DNA from: Candidatus Alistipes faecigallinarum
Lineage (GTDB): Bacteria; Bacteroidota; Bacteroidia; Bacteroidales; Rikenellaceae
Reading direction: 5' to 3'
Length of the DNA stretch: 64,000 bases
Assembly (NCBI GenBank): GCA_019115605.1
Contig: DXDG01000003.1
Location: forward strand, 1-64,000
Shown: one piece after another, positions 33,217 through 43,557 of the stretch
Layout of the letters: each line of letters opens with the position of its first letter
Numbering within the stretch: position 1 is the first letter of the stretch
Notes under the pieces: generated by a model
What the model was told of the DNA's origin: nothing
Databases searched by the model: none
What the model saw: only the letters and a program-made list of their open reading frames with translations
Translations under genes and position numbers: made by a program

Positions 33217-34374
33217 ATGAAAAAGAGTCTGATTGCGCTGGCCTTCGGTACGCTGGCGCTCGGCATGTCGGAGTTCGTGATGATGGGTATCCTGCCCGAC
33301 ATAGCCCGCAGCCTCGGCGTTTCGATCCCCGAGGCCGGCCATCTGATCTCGGCCTATGCGCTGGGTGTCTGCTTCGGGGCGCCGCTCATGGTGCTTGTGG
33401 CCCGAAAACGCCCTCTGAAGCAGATTCTTCTGGTCCTGACGGCTCTGATCATCCTGGGCAATCTCTGTGCGGCCCTTGCTCCCAACTACTGGATGCTGCT
33501 GGCCATGCGTTTTGTCTCGGGACTTCCCCACGGCGCCTTTTTCGGTGTGGGGTCTATTGTGGCCGAAAGGGTGGCCGACAAGGGGCACCGCGCCGAGGCC
33601 GTCTCGATCATGGTTGTCGGCATGACCGTCGCCAATCTCTTCGGCGTACCGCTCGGCACCTTCATCAGCGGAGCCGTAACTTGGCGGGCCACCTTCGCCA
33701 TCGTTGCCGCCTGGGGTGCCGTTGCCACGCTGCTCGTGCGGCTCTGGGTCCCGAAACTTCCGCCGCTGCCCGATACGGGTCTCAAGGGGCAGTTCCGCTT
33801 CCTGAAACACGCCGGGCCGTGGCTCGTTCTGACCTCGGTGATGCTCGGCAACGGCGGCATCTTCTGCTGGTACAGCTATGTCAGCCCGCTGATGATCCAC
33901 ACCTCGGGCTTTGATCCCGCGTGGCTGACGCTGATCATCATGCTGGCCGGTTTCAGCATGTTTGCCGGCAACCTCATCGGCGGCCACTATGCCGACCGTT
34001 TCTCGCCCGAACGGGTCGTGCGCTGCACGCTGGCCGTGGCGACGCTGGCGTTGGCCGGCATCTTCTTCGGGGCGCAGATTCCGCTCCTCTCCGTGGGGCT
34101 GATGTGCCTGACAACGGGCTGTCTCTTCTGTGTTTCGTCGCCTCAGCAGCTGTTGATTCTCGAGAACTCGCGCGGCGGGGAAATGCTCGGTGCGGCACTT
34201 GTGCAGGTGGCCTTCAACCTTGGGAATGCCCTCGGGGCCTATGTCGGAGGCCTGCCTATCGACCGCGGACTCGATTACCCGTATACGGCGCTGCCCGGGG
34301 CCCTCTTTACGCTGTTGGGCATGGCGGCCGTCGCAATCTACATTCATAAATATCCTCGTCATGCAACACGATAA
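33217..34374 (+). CDS. MFS transporter (AraJ/YdhP-like, DHA1-type)
   Basis: 385 residues with 12 predicted membrane helices. It opens ALAFGTLALGMSEFVMMGILPDIA, typical of the sugar-efflux/AraJ and chloramphenicol-resistance branch of MFS exporters. It has a conserved motif between TM2 and TM3 (APLMVLVARKRPLKQ) and motif C-like LPHGAFFGVGSIVAERV. It probably exports small molecules by proton antiport; the substrate is unknown. The NUDIX gene starts inside its last codons (14-bp overlap), so the two are translationally linked. Confidence 0.9.
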   Translation: MKKSLIALAFGTLALGMSEFVMMGILPDIARSLGVSIPEAGHLISAYALGVCFGAPLMVLVARKRPLKQILLVLTALIILGNLCAALAPNYWMLLAMRFVSGLPHGAFFGVGSIVAERVADKGHRAEAVSIMVVGMTVANLFGVPLGTFISGAVTWRATFAIVAAWGAVATLLVRLWVPKLPPLPDTGLKGQFRFLKHAGPWLVLTSVMLGNGGIFCWYSYVSPLMIHTSGFDPAWLTLIIMLAGFSMFAGNLIGGHYADRFSPERVVRCTLAVATLALAGIFFGAQIPLLSVGLMCLTTGCLFCVSSPQQLLILENSRGGEMLGAALVQVAFNLGNALGAYVGGLPIDRGLDYPYTALPGALFTLLGMAAVAIYIHKYPRHATR

Positions 34375-34876
34375 CAGCCAGGAGCTCTTCCCAGTGGTGG
34401 ATCTGTCGGGAAAGGTGGTCGGACGGGCCACGCGCGGCGAATGCCACGGCGGATCGATGCTGCTGCACCCGGTGGTGCACCTTCACCTTTTCAACTCGCG
34501 GGGTGAACTCTACCTGCAGCGGCGTCCGTTGTGGAAGGATATTCAGCCCGGACGCTGGGATACGGCCGTCGGCGGCCATGTCGCCTACGGCGAGACGATC
34601 GACGAGGCGCTGCGCCGCGAAACCCGCGAGGAGTTGGGCATCACCGGTTTCGAACCCGAATTGCTGACGGTCTACCCCTTCCGCTCGACGCGGGAGTACG
34701 AACTGGTTTATGTGCACCGTACGACCTATGACGGACCGGTCTGCCCGAGCGACGAGCTGGACGGCGGACGTTTCTGGACGGCGGAGGAGATCCGCGCCGC
34801 TCTGGGGCAGGGGGTGCTGACCCCCAACTTCGAACAGGAGGTCGTGCGGGTCTTCCCGCAGTGGTTCGCCAGGTAG
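34361..34876 (+). CDS. NUDIX hydrolase
   Basis: 171 residues from ATG 34361, overlapping the MFS stop. The Nudix box is complete: GGHVAYGETIDEALRR followed by ETREELGI (GX5EX7REUXEEXGU). The N-terminal part (ELFPVVDLSGKVVGRATRGECH) and HPVVHLHLF match the IPP-isomerase-like/YfcD group, which hydrolyses nucleoside-diphosphate derivatives; the exact substrate cannot be assigned. It is followed by a strong plus-strand terminator. Confidence 0.92.
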   Translation: MQHDNSQELFPVVDLSGKVVGRATRGECHGGSMLLHPVVHLHLFNSRGELYLQRRPLWKDIQPGRWDTAVGGHVAYGETIDEALRRETREELGITGFEPELLTVYPFRSTREYELVYVHRTTYDGPVCPSDELDGGRFWTAEEIRAALGQGVLTPNFEQEVVRVFPQWFAR

Positions 34877-34892
34877 CCCGTCAGACGATATG

Positions 34893-34919
34893 CGGCCGCC
34901 CGACAGGGCGGCCGTTTCT
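34893..34919 (+). terminator. Rho-independent terminator after the MFS-NUDIX pair
   Basis: Perfect 9-bp stem CGGCCGCCC-GACA-GGGCGGCCG followed by TTTCT, 17 bp after the NUDIX stop. Confidence 0.8.
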
Positions 34920-34958
34920 GTATATGGCGGATCCGTTCCGAGAGACCCTGCCTGTTTT

Positions 34959-36620
34959 TCAGAGACAGAGCATCAGCATGATCTGGATTACGATCACGCG
35001 CAGGAACATGCAGACGGGATAGACCGTGGCGTAGGATACCGAGGGGTTGTCGCCCTCGATCGTATCGTTGGCGTAGTTGAGGGCCATGGGGTTGGCCATG
35101 GCGCCGCAGAGCAGTCCGGCTACGGAGCCGAAATCGACCTTCAGCAGCCGCATGGTCGGGAGGGCGATCAGAACGACCGGAATGAAGGTCAGCGCGAAGC
35201 CTACGCCGAGCCACAGGAGCCCCTCGGGCCGCATGACCGTCTCGAAGAAGTGGGTCCCGGCGTCGAGACCCAGGCAGGCGAGGTACATCGAGAGCCCCAG
35301 GGCGCGGAGCATCAGGTTGGCGCTCTGCGTCGTGTAGGTGATCATGTGCATGCGGGGACCGAACGTGCCGATGAGGATGCCTACGATGATCGGGCCGCCG
35401 GCCAGACCGAGTTTCACGGGGATCGAGATGCCCGGGATGGCGAAGGGGATGCTTCCGAGCGTCAGACCGAGGATCAGGCCGATGAACACGGCCACGAGGT
35501 TCGGCTCGTTGAGGCTCTTCACGGCGTTTCCGAGGATCTTCTCGACATTGCGGATGGCCTGTGCCTCGCCGACGACCGTCAGCCGGTCGCCGAGCTGCAG
35601 ACGCAGGTCGGGCGTTGCGAGCAGCTGCACGCCCGAACGGTAGACGCGGCTGATGTTGATGCCGTAGTTGTTACGCAGGCGGAGCGACGAGAGCTTCTTG
35701 CCGTTGATCTCGGGGCGCGTTACGAGGATGCGCTGCGAGATGAGCTGTCCGTCCACCGAGTTCCAGTCGATGTTCTCGCGGTTCCAGTCCTTCTGCTCCT
35801 GCTCGCCGAAGATCAGCCGCAGGGCATCCGCCTCGTCGCGGTTCGTGATGACCAGAATGATGTCGTCCTTCTGCAGCAGACGGTCCGACGTGGGGATCGA
35901 TACCTGCCCGTTGCGCCACAGTCGGGAGATGACGAAGTGGTGGTGGCTCTCCGTGGCGACCTCGTGCACGCTTTTGCCGAAGACGGCGGGATTGGTCAGG
36001 TGGTAGCTGGCGATGAAGATGTTTTTTTTGTGTTCGGCGTCGGGCCCCGGGAGATCCGACGGACGCACGAAGAGCTTGCGGAGCACGACGATGGCCAGGA
36101 TGACCCCCACGACTCCCAGCGGATAGGTTACCGCGCAGCTCAGTGCGGCGCCGTTGGCGTCGATTCCGGCCTGCTGCAGGGTCTGCTGGGCGGCACCGAG
36201 GGCCGGTGTGTTGGTCGTGGCGCCGCAGAGGATGCCCGACATGTCGGAGATGGGGATCTTGAGCAGGTAGCTCAACGCCACGGCCAGGCCCGTTCCGAGC
36301 AGCACGACGGCAATGGCCGGGGAGACCAGCCGCAGCCCGTCGGAGCGCATCGAGCTGAAGAATCCCGGCCCGACCTGCAGTCCGAGGGCATAGACGAAGA
36401 TGATGAGTCCGAAATCCTCGGCATAGGTCAGCATCGCGGGGTCGAGCGAAAGCCCGAAATGCCCGGCGAGAATACCCACAAAGAAGATGAAGGCCGTGCC
36501 GAGCGAGATCCCGAAGAAGCGGATCTTGCCCAGCCCGATGCCGATCGTCGAGATGAGCGAGATCACGATGACGGCCTGCAGGGCCGAGTGTTCGACGAGC
36601 AGTTCCTTAAGCCATTCCAT
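34959..36620 (-). CDS. YidE/AspT-family putative transporter with two TrkA-C domains
   Basis: 553 residues from ATG 36620. Two homologous membrane halves (about 1-190 and 385-553), each with GxxxGCGATTN or GLLCGAMANP-like signatures (MSGILCGATTNTPALGAAQQT; AGLLCGAMANPMALNYAND). They flank two cytosolic TrkA-C (RCK_C) domains at about 205-375. This is the aspartate:alanine exchanger/YidE/YbjL layout. Substrate is unknown; TrkA-C domains usually sense nucleotides or ions. Monocistronic with its own promoter. Confidence 0.92.
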   Translation of the reverse strand: MEWLKELLVEHSALQAVIVISLISTIGIGLGKIRFFGISLGTAFIFFVGILAGHFGLSLDPAMLTYAEDFGLIIFVYALGLQVGPGFFSSMRSDGLRLVSPAIAVVLLGTGLAVALSYLLKIPISDMSGILCGATTNTPALGAAQQTLQQAGIDANGAALSCAVTYPLGVVGVILAIVVLRKLFVRPSDLPGPDAEHKKNIFIASYHLTNPAVFGKSVHEVATESHHHFVISRLWRNGQVSIPTSDRLLQKDDIILVITNRDEADALRLIFGEQEQKDWNRENIDWNSVDGQLISQRILVTRPEINGKKLSSLRLRNNYGINISRVYRSGVQLLATPDLRLQLGDRLTVVGEAQAIRNVEKILGNAVKSLNEPNLVAVFIGLILGLTLGSIPFAIPGISIPVKLGLAGGPIIVGILIGTFGPRMHMITYTTQSANLMLRALGLSMYLACLGLDAGTHFFETVMRPEGLLWLGVGFALTFIPVVLIALPTMRLLKVDFGSVAGLLCGAMANPMALNYANDTIEGDNPSVSYATVYPVCMFLRVIVIQIMLMLCL

Positions 36621-36648
36621 CCTGTTGCGGTTCGTGGGTAAATCGCTG

Positions 36649-36656
36649 CAAAAGTA
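36649..36656 (-). promoter_or_regulatory. -7 promoter element (TACTTTTG) of the YidE-like gene
   Basis: Reverse-strand TAnnTTTG 28 bp before ATG 36620. Confidence 0.55.
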
Positions 36657-36701
36657 GGTCAAATTTTCCGGATTGCCGCCTCCGGAGGCGAAAACTTCCG
36701 C

Positions 36702-36747
36702 AAAAACGGCCCCGAAATGCCCGATATCGGGCTTCGGAGCCGTTTTT
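36702..36747 (-). terminator. Terminator of the MacAB-TolC-like operon
   Basis: A long hairpin with outer arms AAAAACGGC...GCCGTTTTT and an inner perfect palindrome GCCCGATATCGGGC. It has T-runs on both sides and so could act in both directions. It follows the TolC stop by 25 bp. Confidence 0.75.
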
Positions 36748-36772
36748 ACGGATGTACGGTGCCGGTTTACGG

Positions 36773-38143
36773 TCAGAGCGTGAGCGGCTTCCCGTGGTAG
36801 TAGTCGAGGATCTTTGAGCGGAAGATGAATTCGTACTTGGCCTGTGCGGCTTCGGCCTGGGCCTTCTCCATGGCGGTCTTGGCATTGCTGAAGTCGTAGA
36901 CGGTCGAGCGGCCCGCCGCGGCCTTCTCCTGCTCGTAGCGGAAGGCCACCTCGGACGAGGCGAGGGCCGTATCCGCCGCACGGTACTTGGCGTAGGCGGC
37001 GTCGGCGTTGTACCACGCCTGCTCGATCTCCTTGCGCAGGGCCTGTTCGGCGGCCGTGAGAACCAGCTGCTGGTTGCGTACGGCGAGCTGTGCCGAGCGG
37101 ATGTTGTTGCGCGAGGCCCGGCGGTTGAAGATGGGTATGCCGAGCGAGAGCCCTACGTATTCGCGGCTGTTGTGGCGCATCTGGGCCCAGAATTTCGTCT
37201 CGTCGGCGCTGTAGACGCCCGTGCCGTATCCTCCCGCGAGCGAGAGCGACGGATAGAGCGCCGAGCGGGCGATATCCACGTTGTGTTCCGAACTCTGGAG
37301 CCGCAGCTGCTCGGCCTTGATGTGCGGGCGGTTCCCGGCGGCATAGTCGTAGATGGCGTCGGCCGAGGCCGAGGGCCGGAACGACTCCAGCGCCAGACTG
37401 TCGAGCGTCGGGACGACGATGTCGAAGCCGGCGGCGCTCTGGCGGTTGAGTGCCTGGCTCAGATCGAGCAGCGCCAGCTGCAGGTCGTTGCGGGCTTGCG
37501 TGAGGCTCATGCGGTCGTTGGCCAGAAGGGCCTCGCTCTCGTAGATGACCGATTCGGGCTGCTTGCCCTCGGAGGCCAGCGCGCGGCTGTTGGCAACCTG
37601 CAGGGTGCTCAACTCGACCTGCCGCTCGGAGATGCCCACCATCTCCTTGGCGTAGAGCACCTGGAGGTAGAGCGTCATGACGTTGATCGCCACATCCTCG
37701 CGGATGCGTTCGAGATCCTGCATGGCGGCGGCGAGGTTCAGCTTGCCGGCGGCGATCTGGTGGTTGATGCGCATGCCCTGAAACAGGGGCATCGAGGCCG
37801 AGACGCTGAGCGATCCCGAGGTCTGGTTGTTGCTCTGGTAGGTGTTGTCGCTCGTCAGGGCACGGCCGAACGAGGCGTCGCCGCCCACGGAGGCATTCAG
37901 ATCGGGCAGGCGGCTGTAGCGGGCCGTCGAGAGCTCGATGCTGCTGCTTTCGACCTGCAGGGCGCGCTGCTGCACCTCGGTATTGTTTTGCTGGGCATAT
38001 TCGATGCAGGACGCGAGCGTCCAGGGCACCTCGGCCGCGGGGGTAGCGGACGGTGTGCCGGCCGACGGATCGGTCTGCTGGGCATGAAGCGGCACGGCGG
38101 CCAGCCAGAGGGCGGCGCATGTCGCGGCAATGCGGATTTTCAT
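36773..38143 (-). CDS. TolC-family outer-membrane protein of the MacAB-like exporter
   Basis: 456 residues; signal peptide ending near PLHAQQ. Two outer-membrane-efflux repeats (about 45-235 and 260-450) with conserved helical patterns such as NTEVQQRALQVESSSIELS and GLSLGIPIFNRRASRN. It is the last gene of the ATPase-permease-permease-adaptor-TolC operon, 24 bp behind the adaptor, and forms the outer-membrane exit duct. Confidence 0.92.
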   Translation of the reverse strand: MKIRIAATCAALWLAAVPLHAQQTDPSAGTPSATPAAEVPWTLASCIEYAQQNNTEVQQRALQVESSSIELSTARYSRLPDLNASVGGDASFGRALTSDNTYQSNNQTSGSLSVSASMPLFQGMRINHQIAAGKLNLAAAMQDLERIREDVAINVMTLYLQVLYAKEMVGISERQVELSTLQVANSRALASEGKQPESVIYESEALLANDRMSLTQARNDLQLALLDLSQALNRQSAAGFDIVVPTLDSLALESFRPSASADAIYDYAAGNRPHIKAEQLRLQSSEHNVDIARSALYPSLSLAGGYGTGVYSADETKFWAQMRHNSREYVGLSLGIPIFNRRASRNNIRSAQLAVRNQQLVLTAAEQALRKEIEQAWYNADAAYAKYRAADTALASSEVAFRYEQEKAAAGRSTVYDFSNAKTAMEKAQAEAAQAKYEFIFRSKILDYYHGKPLTL

Positions 38144-38167
38144 CTTGCGTAGGGAATTAGGTCGCTG

Positions 38168-39277
38168 TTACTTCTTGGTGTCGATGCGGGCGCCGCGGAT
38201 CTTGTCCCCGGCCGTAACGCCCTCGGTGATCTCGACGTTCACGCCGTCCGAAAGGCCGATCCTGACCTCGCGGCGCTCGAAGGTCTGATCCTCGGCATCT
38301 TCGGGGCTGGTGAGCACCTGCACGTAGGTCTTGTCGCCCTCGAACTCCACGCACCCTTCGGGCAGGGTCAGCACCCCTTCGCGGCTCTGGATCACGACAC
38401 TGGCGTTGGCGCTGTATCCCGCGCGCACGAAGACCCCCTGGGGAATCTGCACGGCGGCCTTCACCTCAAAGAGAATCACACCGTTGCTTTCGGTCGATTT
38501 CGGCGCCACATACTCCAGCGTGGCATCCAGCTCGACATCCTGCAGGGCGCCGATCGTCAGCTTCACGGGCATCCCTTCGTGGAGCTTGCCCACGTCCGTT
38601 TCGTCGATGTTGCCCTGGAACTGCATGTTCGACATGTCGGCGACGGTGGCGATCGTCGTGCCGTCGTTGAACGTGTTGGCCTGGATGACCGAGTTGCCGA
38701 CCTTGATCGGCACGTCGAGGATCATGCCGTCGATCGTCGAGCGGATCTGCGTGTTGCTCAACTCCGCAAAGCGGCTGGCGATGCCCTCCTTGACGATCTC
38801 GAGGCTCTCCTTGGCGTTGCGCAGCTCCTCCTCGGCCTTCAGCAGCGTGGTGTGGCTCTGCTCGGCCTCCTCGTCGGAGACGACGCCCTTTTCGTGGAGC
38901 GTCTCCGTACGTCTGTATTCGCGCTGGGCCTGTTCGAGCGAGATCTCGGCGACCGAGACGCGCGATTCGGCGCTCGAAAGCTGCCCCATTTCCGGGACGA
39001 CCTTCACCGTGGCGATGACCTCGCCCTGGCGCACCTCCTCGCCGGCCTCCTTGTAGACATCGGAGATGATACCCGAAATCTGGGGCTTGATCTCCACCTC
39101 GTCGCGGGGCTGCACCTTGCCCGTGGCGACCACATACTGCCTCAGGGTGTCCGTCTTGGGCTGTTCGATCGCGTAGACGATCTTCACCGGACGGGTTTTC
39201 TGCCACAGAAACACGAAGGTCCCGACGAGCAGTGCGGCAAAGAGCACACCCAGGAAAATTTTCAGCACTTTTTTCAT
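38168..39277 (-). CDS. MacA-like periplasmic adaptor (HlyD family)
   Basis: 369 residues. N-terminal membrane anchor at about 5-25 (no lipobox), then the lipoyl half-motif KPQISGIISDVYKEAGEEVR and the matching half TIDGMILDVPIKVGNSVI. A coiled-coil hairpin at about 100-165 and a beta-barrel follow. It closes with GLSDGVNVEITEGVTAGDKI, typical for MacA. It links the ABC permeases to the TolC partner. It lies between the permease genes and the TolC gene. Confidence 0.92.
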   Translation of the reverse strand: MKKVLKIFLGVLFAALLVGTFVFLWQKTRPVKIVYAIEQPKTDTLRQYVVATGKVQPRDEVEIKPQISGIISDVYKEAGEEVRQGEVIATVKVVPEMGQLSSAESRVSVAEISLEQAQREYRRTETLHEKGVVSDEEAEQSHTTLLKAEEELRNAKESLEIVKEGIASRFAELSNTQIRSTIDGMILDVPIKVGNSVIQANTFNDGTTIATVADMSNMQFQGNIDETDVGKLHEGMPVKLTIGALQDVELDATLEYVAPKSTESNGVILFEVKAAVQIPQGVFVRAGYSANASVVIQSREGVLTLPEGCVEFEGDKTYVQVLTSPEDAEDQTFERREVRIGLSDGVNVEITEGVTAGDKIRGARIDTKK

Positions 39278-39306
39278 GACTTATGCGGTATTTGTTTGTT
39301 TTGCGT

Positions 39307-40566
39307 CTATTCTTCGCGGATGGCATCCACGGCCTTGATCTTCAGGGCCCGGCTGGCGGGTATGACTCCCGCGAGCAGGCTGCCGGCGATGAGGATCGCG
39401 AGCGAGAGCATGCCCGTCTGGAAGGAGATCTGCCACGAGACGTCCGTCCCCTCCTGGGCGACGACAACGGCCTGGTAGTAGATCGAGTCGGCGACCGACA
39501 GCACGCCCACGCCGGCCGTAAGCCCCAGCACGCCGGCGATGAACGTCAGCACGAAGCTCTCCGAGAGGATCTGCGAAATGATCGCCCGCGGCGGGGCGCC
39601 CAGCGCCCGGCGGATGCCGATCTCCTGCGTGCGCTCCTTGACAAGCACGAGCATGATGTTGCTCACGCCGACAATACCCGCCAGCAGGGTTCCCAGTCCC
39701 ACGATCCAGGTCAGCAGACTGATGCCCCAGAAGAGGCTGTTCACCTTGGTGATGAACTCCGCGGTGGTCATCACCCACGCCGCACGCGGGTCGTCGGGCG
39801 AGATGATGTGGCGCGCGAAGACCGGCGTCTTGACCGCCCGTTCGAGGATGCGGGGCGGAACGTCGTTGTAGCCCACGGCGGCGAGCATGTGGATCGTGCG
39901 GCCCATGCCGAACATCTGCTGCACGAGTGTCGCCGGGAGGATGATCGTGTTCTCCACGTCGCTGAAGGTCATCATGTTGCTCTGGCGCTTCAGCACGCCC
40001 ACGACGGTGAACTGCGCCCCCTGCAATGTGATCACCTTGCCCGTCGGATCTTCGCCTCCGGGGAAGAGATCCTTCCAGATCTGCGTGCCGATGAGGCAGA
40101 CCTTGCGCTTGCGCTCCATGTCCAGGTCGTTGATGTAGCGTCCGTAGACGATCTTCTCGGGGTTGATCTTCTGGTAGTCGGGCATGTGGCCCATGACGTA
40201 GTACTGCCCCTTGCGGTCGCCGTGGCTGGCGTAGAACTGGTTGGCCCAGACCATGCCCGTGGCGTATTTCACTTCGGGGAGCTCCTTCACGGCCTGGACA
40301 TCGTCGTTTTCGAGATTCCACCAGCGGTCCGAAGGCATGCCCTTGTAGGGAATCGACGTGCGGCCGGGGTTCATCAGCACCGTGTTGGTCGAGGTCTCGC
40401 CCAGCTGGGCGCGGAACAGACGCCCCAGGCCCATGCCGGCGCCCAGCAGCACCGTGAGCATGAAGATGCCCCAGAAGACGCCGAGCGCCGTCATGATGCT
40501 GCGCTTGCGGTTCCGGCGGATCGTCTGCCAGATTTCGTTCCAGCGGTCTGTGTCGAAGAATCCCAT
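39307..40566 (-). CDS. MacB/FtsX-type ABC transporter permease (paralogue 2)
   Basis: 419 residues. MacB-PCD layout: TM1 at about 25-45 (MTALGVFWGIFMLTVLLGAG), a large periplasmic domain to about 270, then three helices with the FtsX-type sequence GIVGVSNIMLVLVKERTQEIGIRRALGA. No ATPase domain; the ATPase is encoded separately. About 30% of its length aligns by eye with the permease encoded next to it, so the pair probably forms a heterodimer. Confidence 0.9.
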   Translation of the reverse strand: MGFFDTDRWNEIWQTIRRNRKRSIMTALGVFWGIFMLTVLLGAGMGLGRLFRAQLGETSTNTVLMNPGRTSIPYKGMPSDRWWNLENDDVQAVKELPEVKYATGMVWANQFYASHGDRKGQYYVMGHMPDYQKINPEKIVYGRYINDLDMERKRKVCLIGTQIWKDLFPGGEDPTGKVITLQGAQFTVVGVLKRQSNMMTFSDVENTIILPATLVQQMFGMGRTIHMLAAVGYNDVPPRILERAVKTPVFARHIISPDDPRAAWVMTTAEFITKVNSLFWGISLLTWIVGLGTLLAGIVGVSNIMLVLVKERTQEIGIRRALGAPPRAIISQILSESFVLTFIAGVLGLTAGVGVLSVADSIYYQAVVVAQEGTDVSWQISFQTGMLSLAILIAGSLLAGVIPASRALKIKAVDAIREE

Positions 40567-40571
40567 CGTCT

Positions 40572-41830
40572 CTATTTGTTATAGCGCAAGGCGTCGATCG
40601 TTTTCAGTTGGGCGGCGCGGTAGGCCGGGACGTATCCGGCGATGAGCCCCGCAATGACGAGCACCACCGTGGCGCTCACCGCCACGCCGAGGTTGAGCGT
40701 CGGGTCGAGGAAGATCGTCGGGGCGAAGCCCGTCTCCGACGGATCGGCCGGCGTCCGTGTCAGGTAGTAGTTCACCGCCTCCATGACGGCGACGCCGAGC
40801 ACCATGCCCATGTATCCGAAGGCTGCGGTGATCATGACCGATTCGGTGAGGATCAGCCGGATGATCGACCGCGGTTTGGCGCCGAGGGCCTTGCGGATGC
40901 CGAACTCGGCCGTACGTTCCGAGACCGTTACGAGCATGATGTTGCTCACGCCGACGATCCCCGCGAGCAGCGTCCCCAGACCGATGATCCAGACGAAGAG
41001 GTTGATGCCCCCGAAGACGATCATCATGTCCTTGACGCGCTCCATCGTGTTGTTGATCCAGACGGCGCTTTCGTCCGTCGGGTCGAAGTTGTGCTCGGCG
41101 GCGAGGCGGCGGATGATCCGTTTCTCGAAGGCCTCCATCTCGGCATCCGTGCGGATATCGCTGACGGTGATGATGGCGTTGTTCACGTAGGGTTCGTTGG
41201 CTTCGTAGATGAGCTGTCCCGTCGTGAGCGGGATGATGCAGACGGCGTTGTTGCGCATGGCGTCGCCCTTCGTAATGCCCACGACCTTGAACGTGAGGCT
41301 GTCCACGCGGATGAACTGGCCGAGCGGGTCGGCACCCTTGAAGAGCACGAGGGCCGTCGCCTCGTCGATGAGCGCCGTCTTGCGGTAGTCGCGGATGTCC
41401 GCCTCGTTGATAAAGCGTCCCCGGGCGAGCTTGATCCCCTCGATCTGGGCCACCTTGGGCAGCGAGCCGCGCAGCGAAGCCTCCATGAAGGTGCCGCCGT
41501 AGGCGAGCTTCTTCGACGGGAGCCACGTGTTGGCCGCCACCTCCTCGACCTCGGGAAACTCCTTTTCGAGGATCTCCAGGTCGCGGTTCGTCAGGCGGAT
41601 GCGGCGGTCGCGGTCATAACCCTTCCAGGCCTTCGAGGTCAAGCCTCCGTAGAGGGAGATCGAGTTCGTGGCGTAGTCCCCGAAGTTGGACTCCACACCG
41701 TTCTTCAAACCGTTGCCTGAGCCGAGCAGGATGACGAGCATGAAGATGCCCCACGCGACGGAGAATCCCGTGAGGAAGGTGCGCAGCTTGTTGCGCCGCA
41801 CCGAGGTCCAGATTTCCAGCAGCAGCTCTC

Positions 41831-41834
<4 letters not shown>
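40572..41834 (-). CDS. MacB/FtsX-type ABC transporter permease (paralogue 1)
   Basis: 420 residues. Same architecture as its downstream neighbour: TM1 with FLTGFSVAWGIFMLVILLGS, a periplasmic MacB domain, and GIVGVSNIMLVTVSERTAEFG, then IRKALGAKPRSI before TM3-TM4. The start overlaps the ATPase stop (ATGA, 41831-41834). It works with the separate ATPase, the second permease, MacA-like adaptor and TolC as an exporter of peptides, lipids or macrolide-type compounds; the substrate is unassigned. Confidence 0.9.
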
Positions 41835-42520
<686 letters not shown>

Positions 42521-42633
42521 ACGAGCCTGCGTTTTGCCTGTTCCGGGCCCGGGGTAAACCGGATGCCTGCTGCGTTGCGGGAGCCTCTCCCGTCGCTGCG
42601 TCAAATTGTGATCCGGCTTCCTTCGCCCGGATA

Positions 42634-42641
42634 CAAAGATA
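42634..42641 (-). promoter_or_regulatory. -7 promoter element (TATCTTTG) with -33 TTG, MacAB-like operon
   Basis: Reverse-strand TAnnTTTG with TTG at 42661-42663, 19 bp upstream. The leader to the ATPase start is about 108 nt. Confidence 0.75.
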
Positions 42642-42772
42642 GATAATAAAATATGAAAAACAATAGTTTTTTATCGAAAATCAATAAATTTTTCGGCGAT
42701 TTCCCGTACGATCGGATTATGTGGGCCAATGGTCGGATCTACGCGGCTGCTTTCCAGTTGTTTACCTGCTTC

Positions 42773-43423
42773 TTACCTGCTTCCGACAAGCAGGCGGCGC
42801 AGTGCCGCGACATCCCGGGCAAAACGGGTGGGCCGGGCGGCCTCCAGCTCGCCGGGTGCGGCATAGCCCCAGCCTGCGGCGATACTCTCCATGCCGTATC
42901 CGGCGGCTCCCTCGATGTCGTAGCGCCGGTCGCCGATCATGACGGCCTCGTCGGGGCTGATCCCGAGCGTCTGAAGGGCATGTCCGATGACCTGGCTTTT
43001 GGTCGTGCGCGAACCGTCGAGCAGACTGCCGCAGACAAGCTGGAAACGCGCCGTGAGCCCGAAGTGGGCGATGATGCGTTCGGCAAAGGGCTGCGGCTTG
43101 GAGGTGGCGATGATGTTCGCGCAGCCGGCCGCGCAGGTTGCGTCGAGCAGCTCGGGAATTCCCTCGTAGAGCTCGTTCTCGAACATACCCTTCGGGACGA
43201 AGTATTCGCGTGAGACGGAGACGGCCCGTTCGGCCTCTTCGGCGCTCATGCCGCAGAACTCCATGAACGAATCGCGCAGCGGCGGCCCTACGAAACAGCG
43301 CAGCGCCTCGTCTGCCGGAGGTTCGATGCCGAAGCGGCGGAGGGCGTATTGTACGGCGTGCACGATGCCGGGCATCGAGTCGGTCAGCGTGCCGTCCAGG
43401 TCGAAGAAGAGGTAGCGTTTCAT
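42773..43423 (-). CDS. HAD-superfamily hydrolase (phosphoglycolate-phosphatase-like)
   Basis: 216 residues from ATG 43423. HAD motif I FFDLDGTLTDS, motif II IIATSKPQPF, motif III Lys in TTKSQVIGHAL, motif IV MIGDRRYDIEGA; an alpha-helical cap occupies about 18-85. It is of the Gph/5'-nucleotidase-like group that dephosphorylates phosphoglycolate or nucleotides; the actual substrate is unknown. Its own promoter lies 47 bp upstream. The stop codon lies in the second copy of an 11-bp tandem repeat (42762-42783, TTACCTGCTTC twice). Confidence 0.9.
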   Translation of the reverse strand: MKRYLFFDLDGTLTDSMPGIVHAVQYALRRFGIEPPADEALRCFVGPPLRDSFMEFCGMSAEEAERAVSVSREYFVPKGMFENELYEGIPELLDATCAAGCANIIATSKPQPFAERIIAHFGLTARFQLVCGSLLDGSRTTKSQVIGHALQTLGISPDEAVMIGDRRYDIEGAAGYGMESIAAGWGYAAPGELEAARPTRFARDVAALRRLLVGSR

Positions 43424-43469
43424 CGTCGTCGGTTTTTGCGGAAGCGGATGTCGGGTCCGTTTTCTTCGG

Positions 43470-43477
43470 CAAAGATA
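43470..43477 (-). promoter_or_regulatory. -7 promoter element (TATCTTTG) of the HAD gene
   Basis: Reverse-strand TAnnTTTG 47 bp before ATG 43423, just after the ferredoxin terminator. Confidence 0.65.
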
Positions 43478-43498
43478 CTCTTTTTCGGCGGTCGGCAA

Positions 43499-43540
43499 GA
43501 AAAAAGCGGGCCGAACGATCTTCGTGATCGTCCGGCCCGC
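43499..43540 (-). terminator. Terminator after the thioredoxin-ferredoxin pair
   Basis: Stem GCGGGCCG-A-ACGATC paired with GATCGT-C-CGGCCCGC around a 5-nt loop (43506-43540), followed on the minus strand by a T-run. Very strong intrinsic terminator, 17 bp after the ferredoxin stop. Confidence 0.9.
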
Positions 43541-43557
43541 CCGTCTTGCGGCAGGGA

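Noticed and set aside
28959..33302. A 1.4-kilocodon open frame on the minus strand opposite the SurA/OstA genes
   Set aside because: Antisense to two clearly conserved proteins, low-complexity translation, no promoter or start signal.
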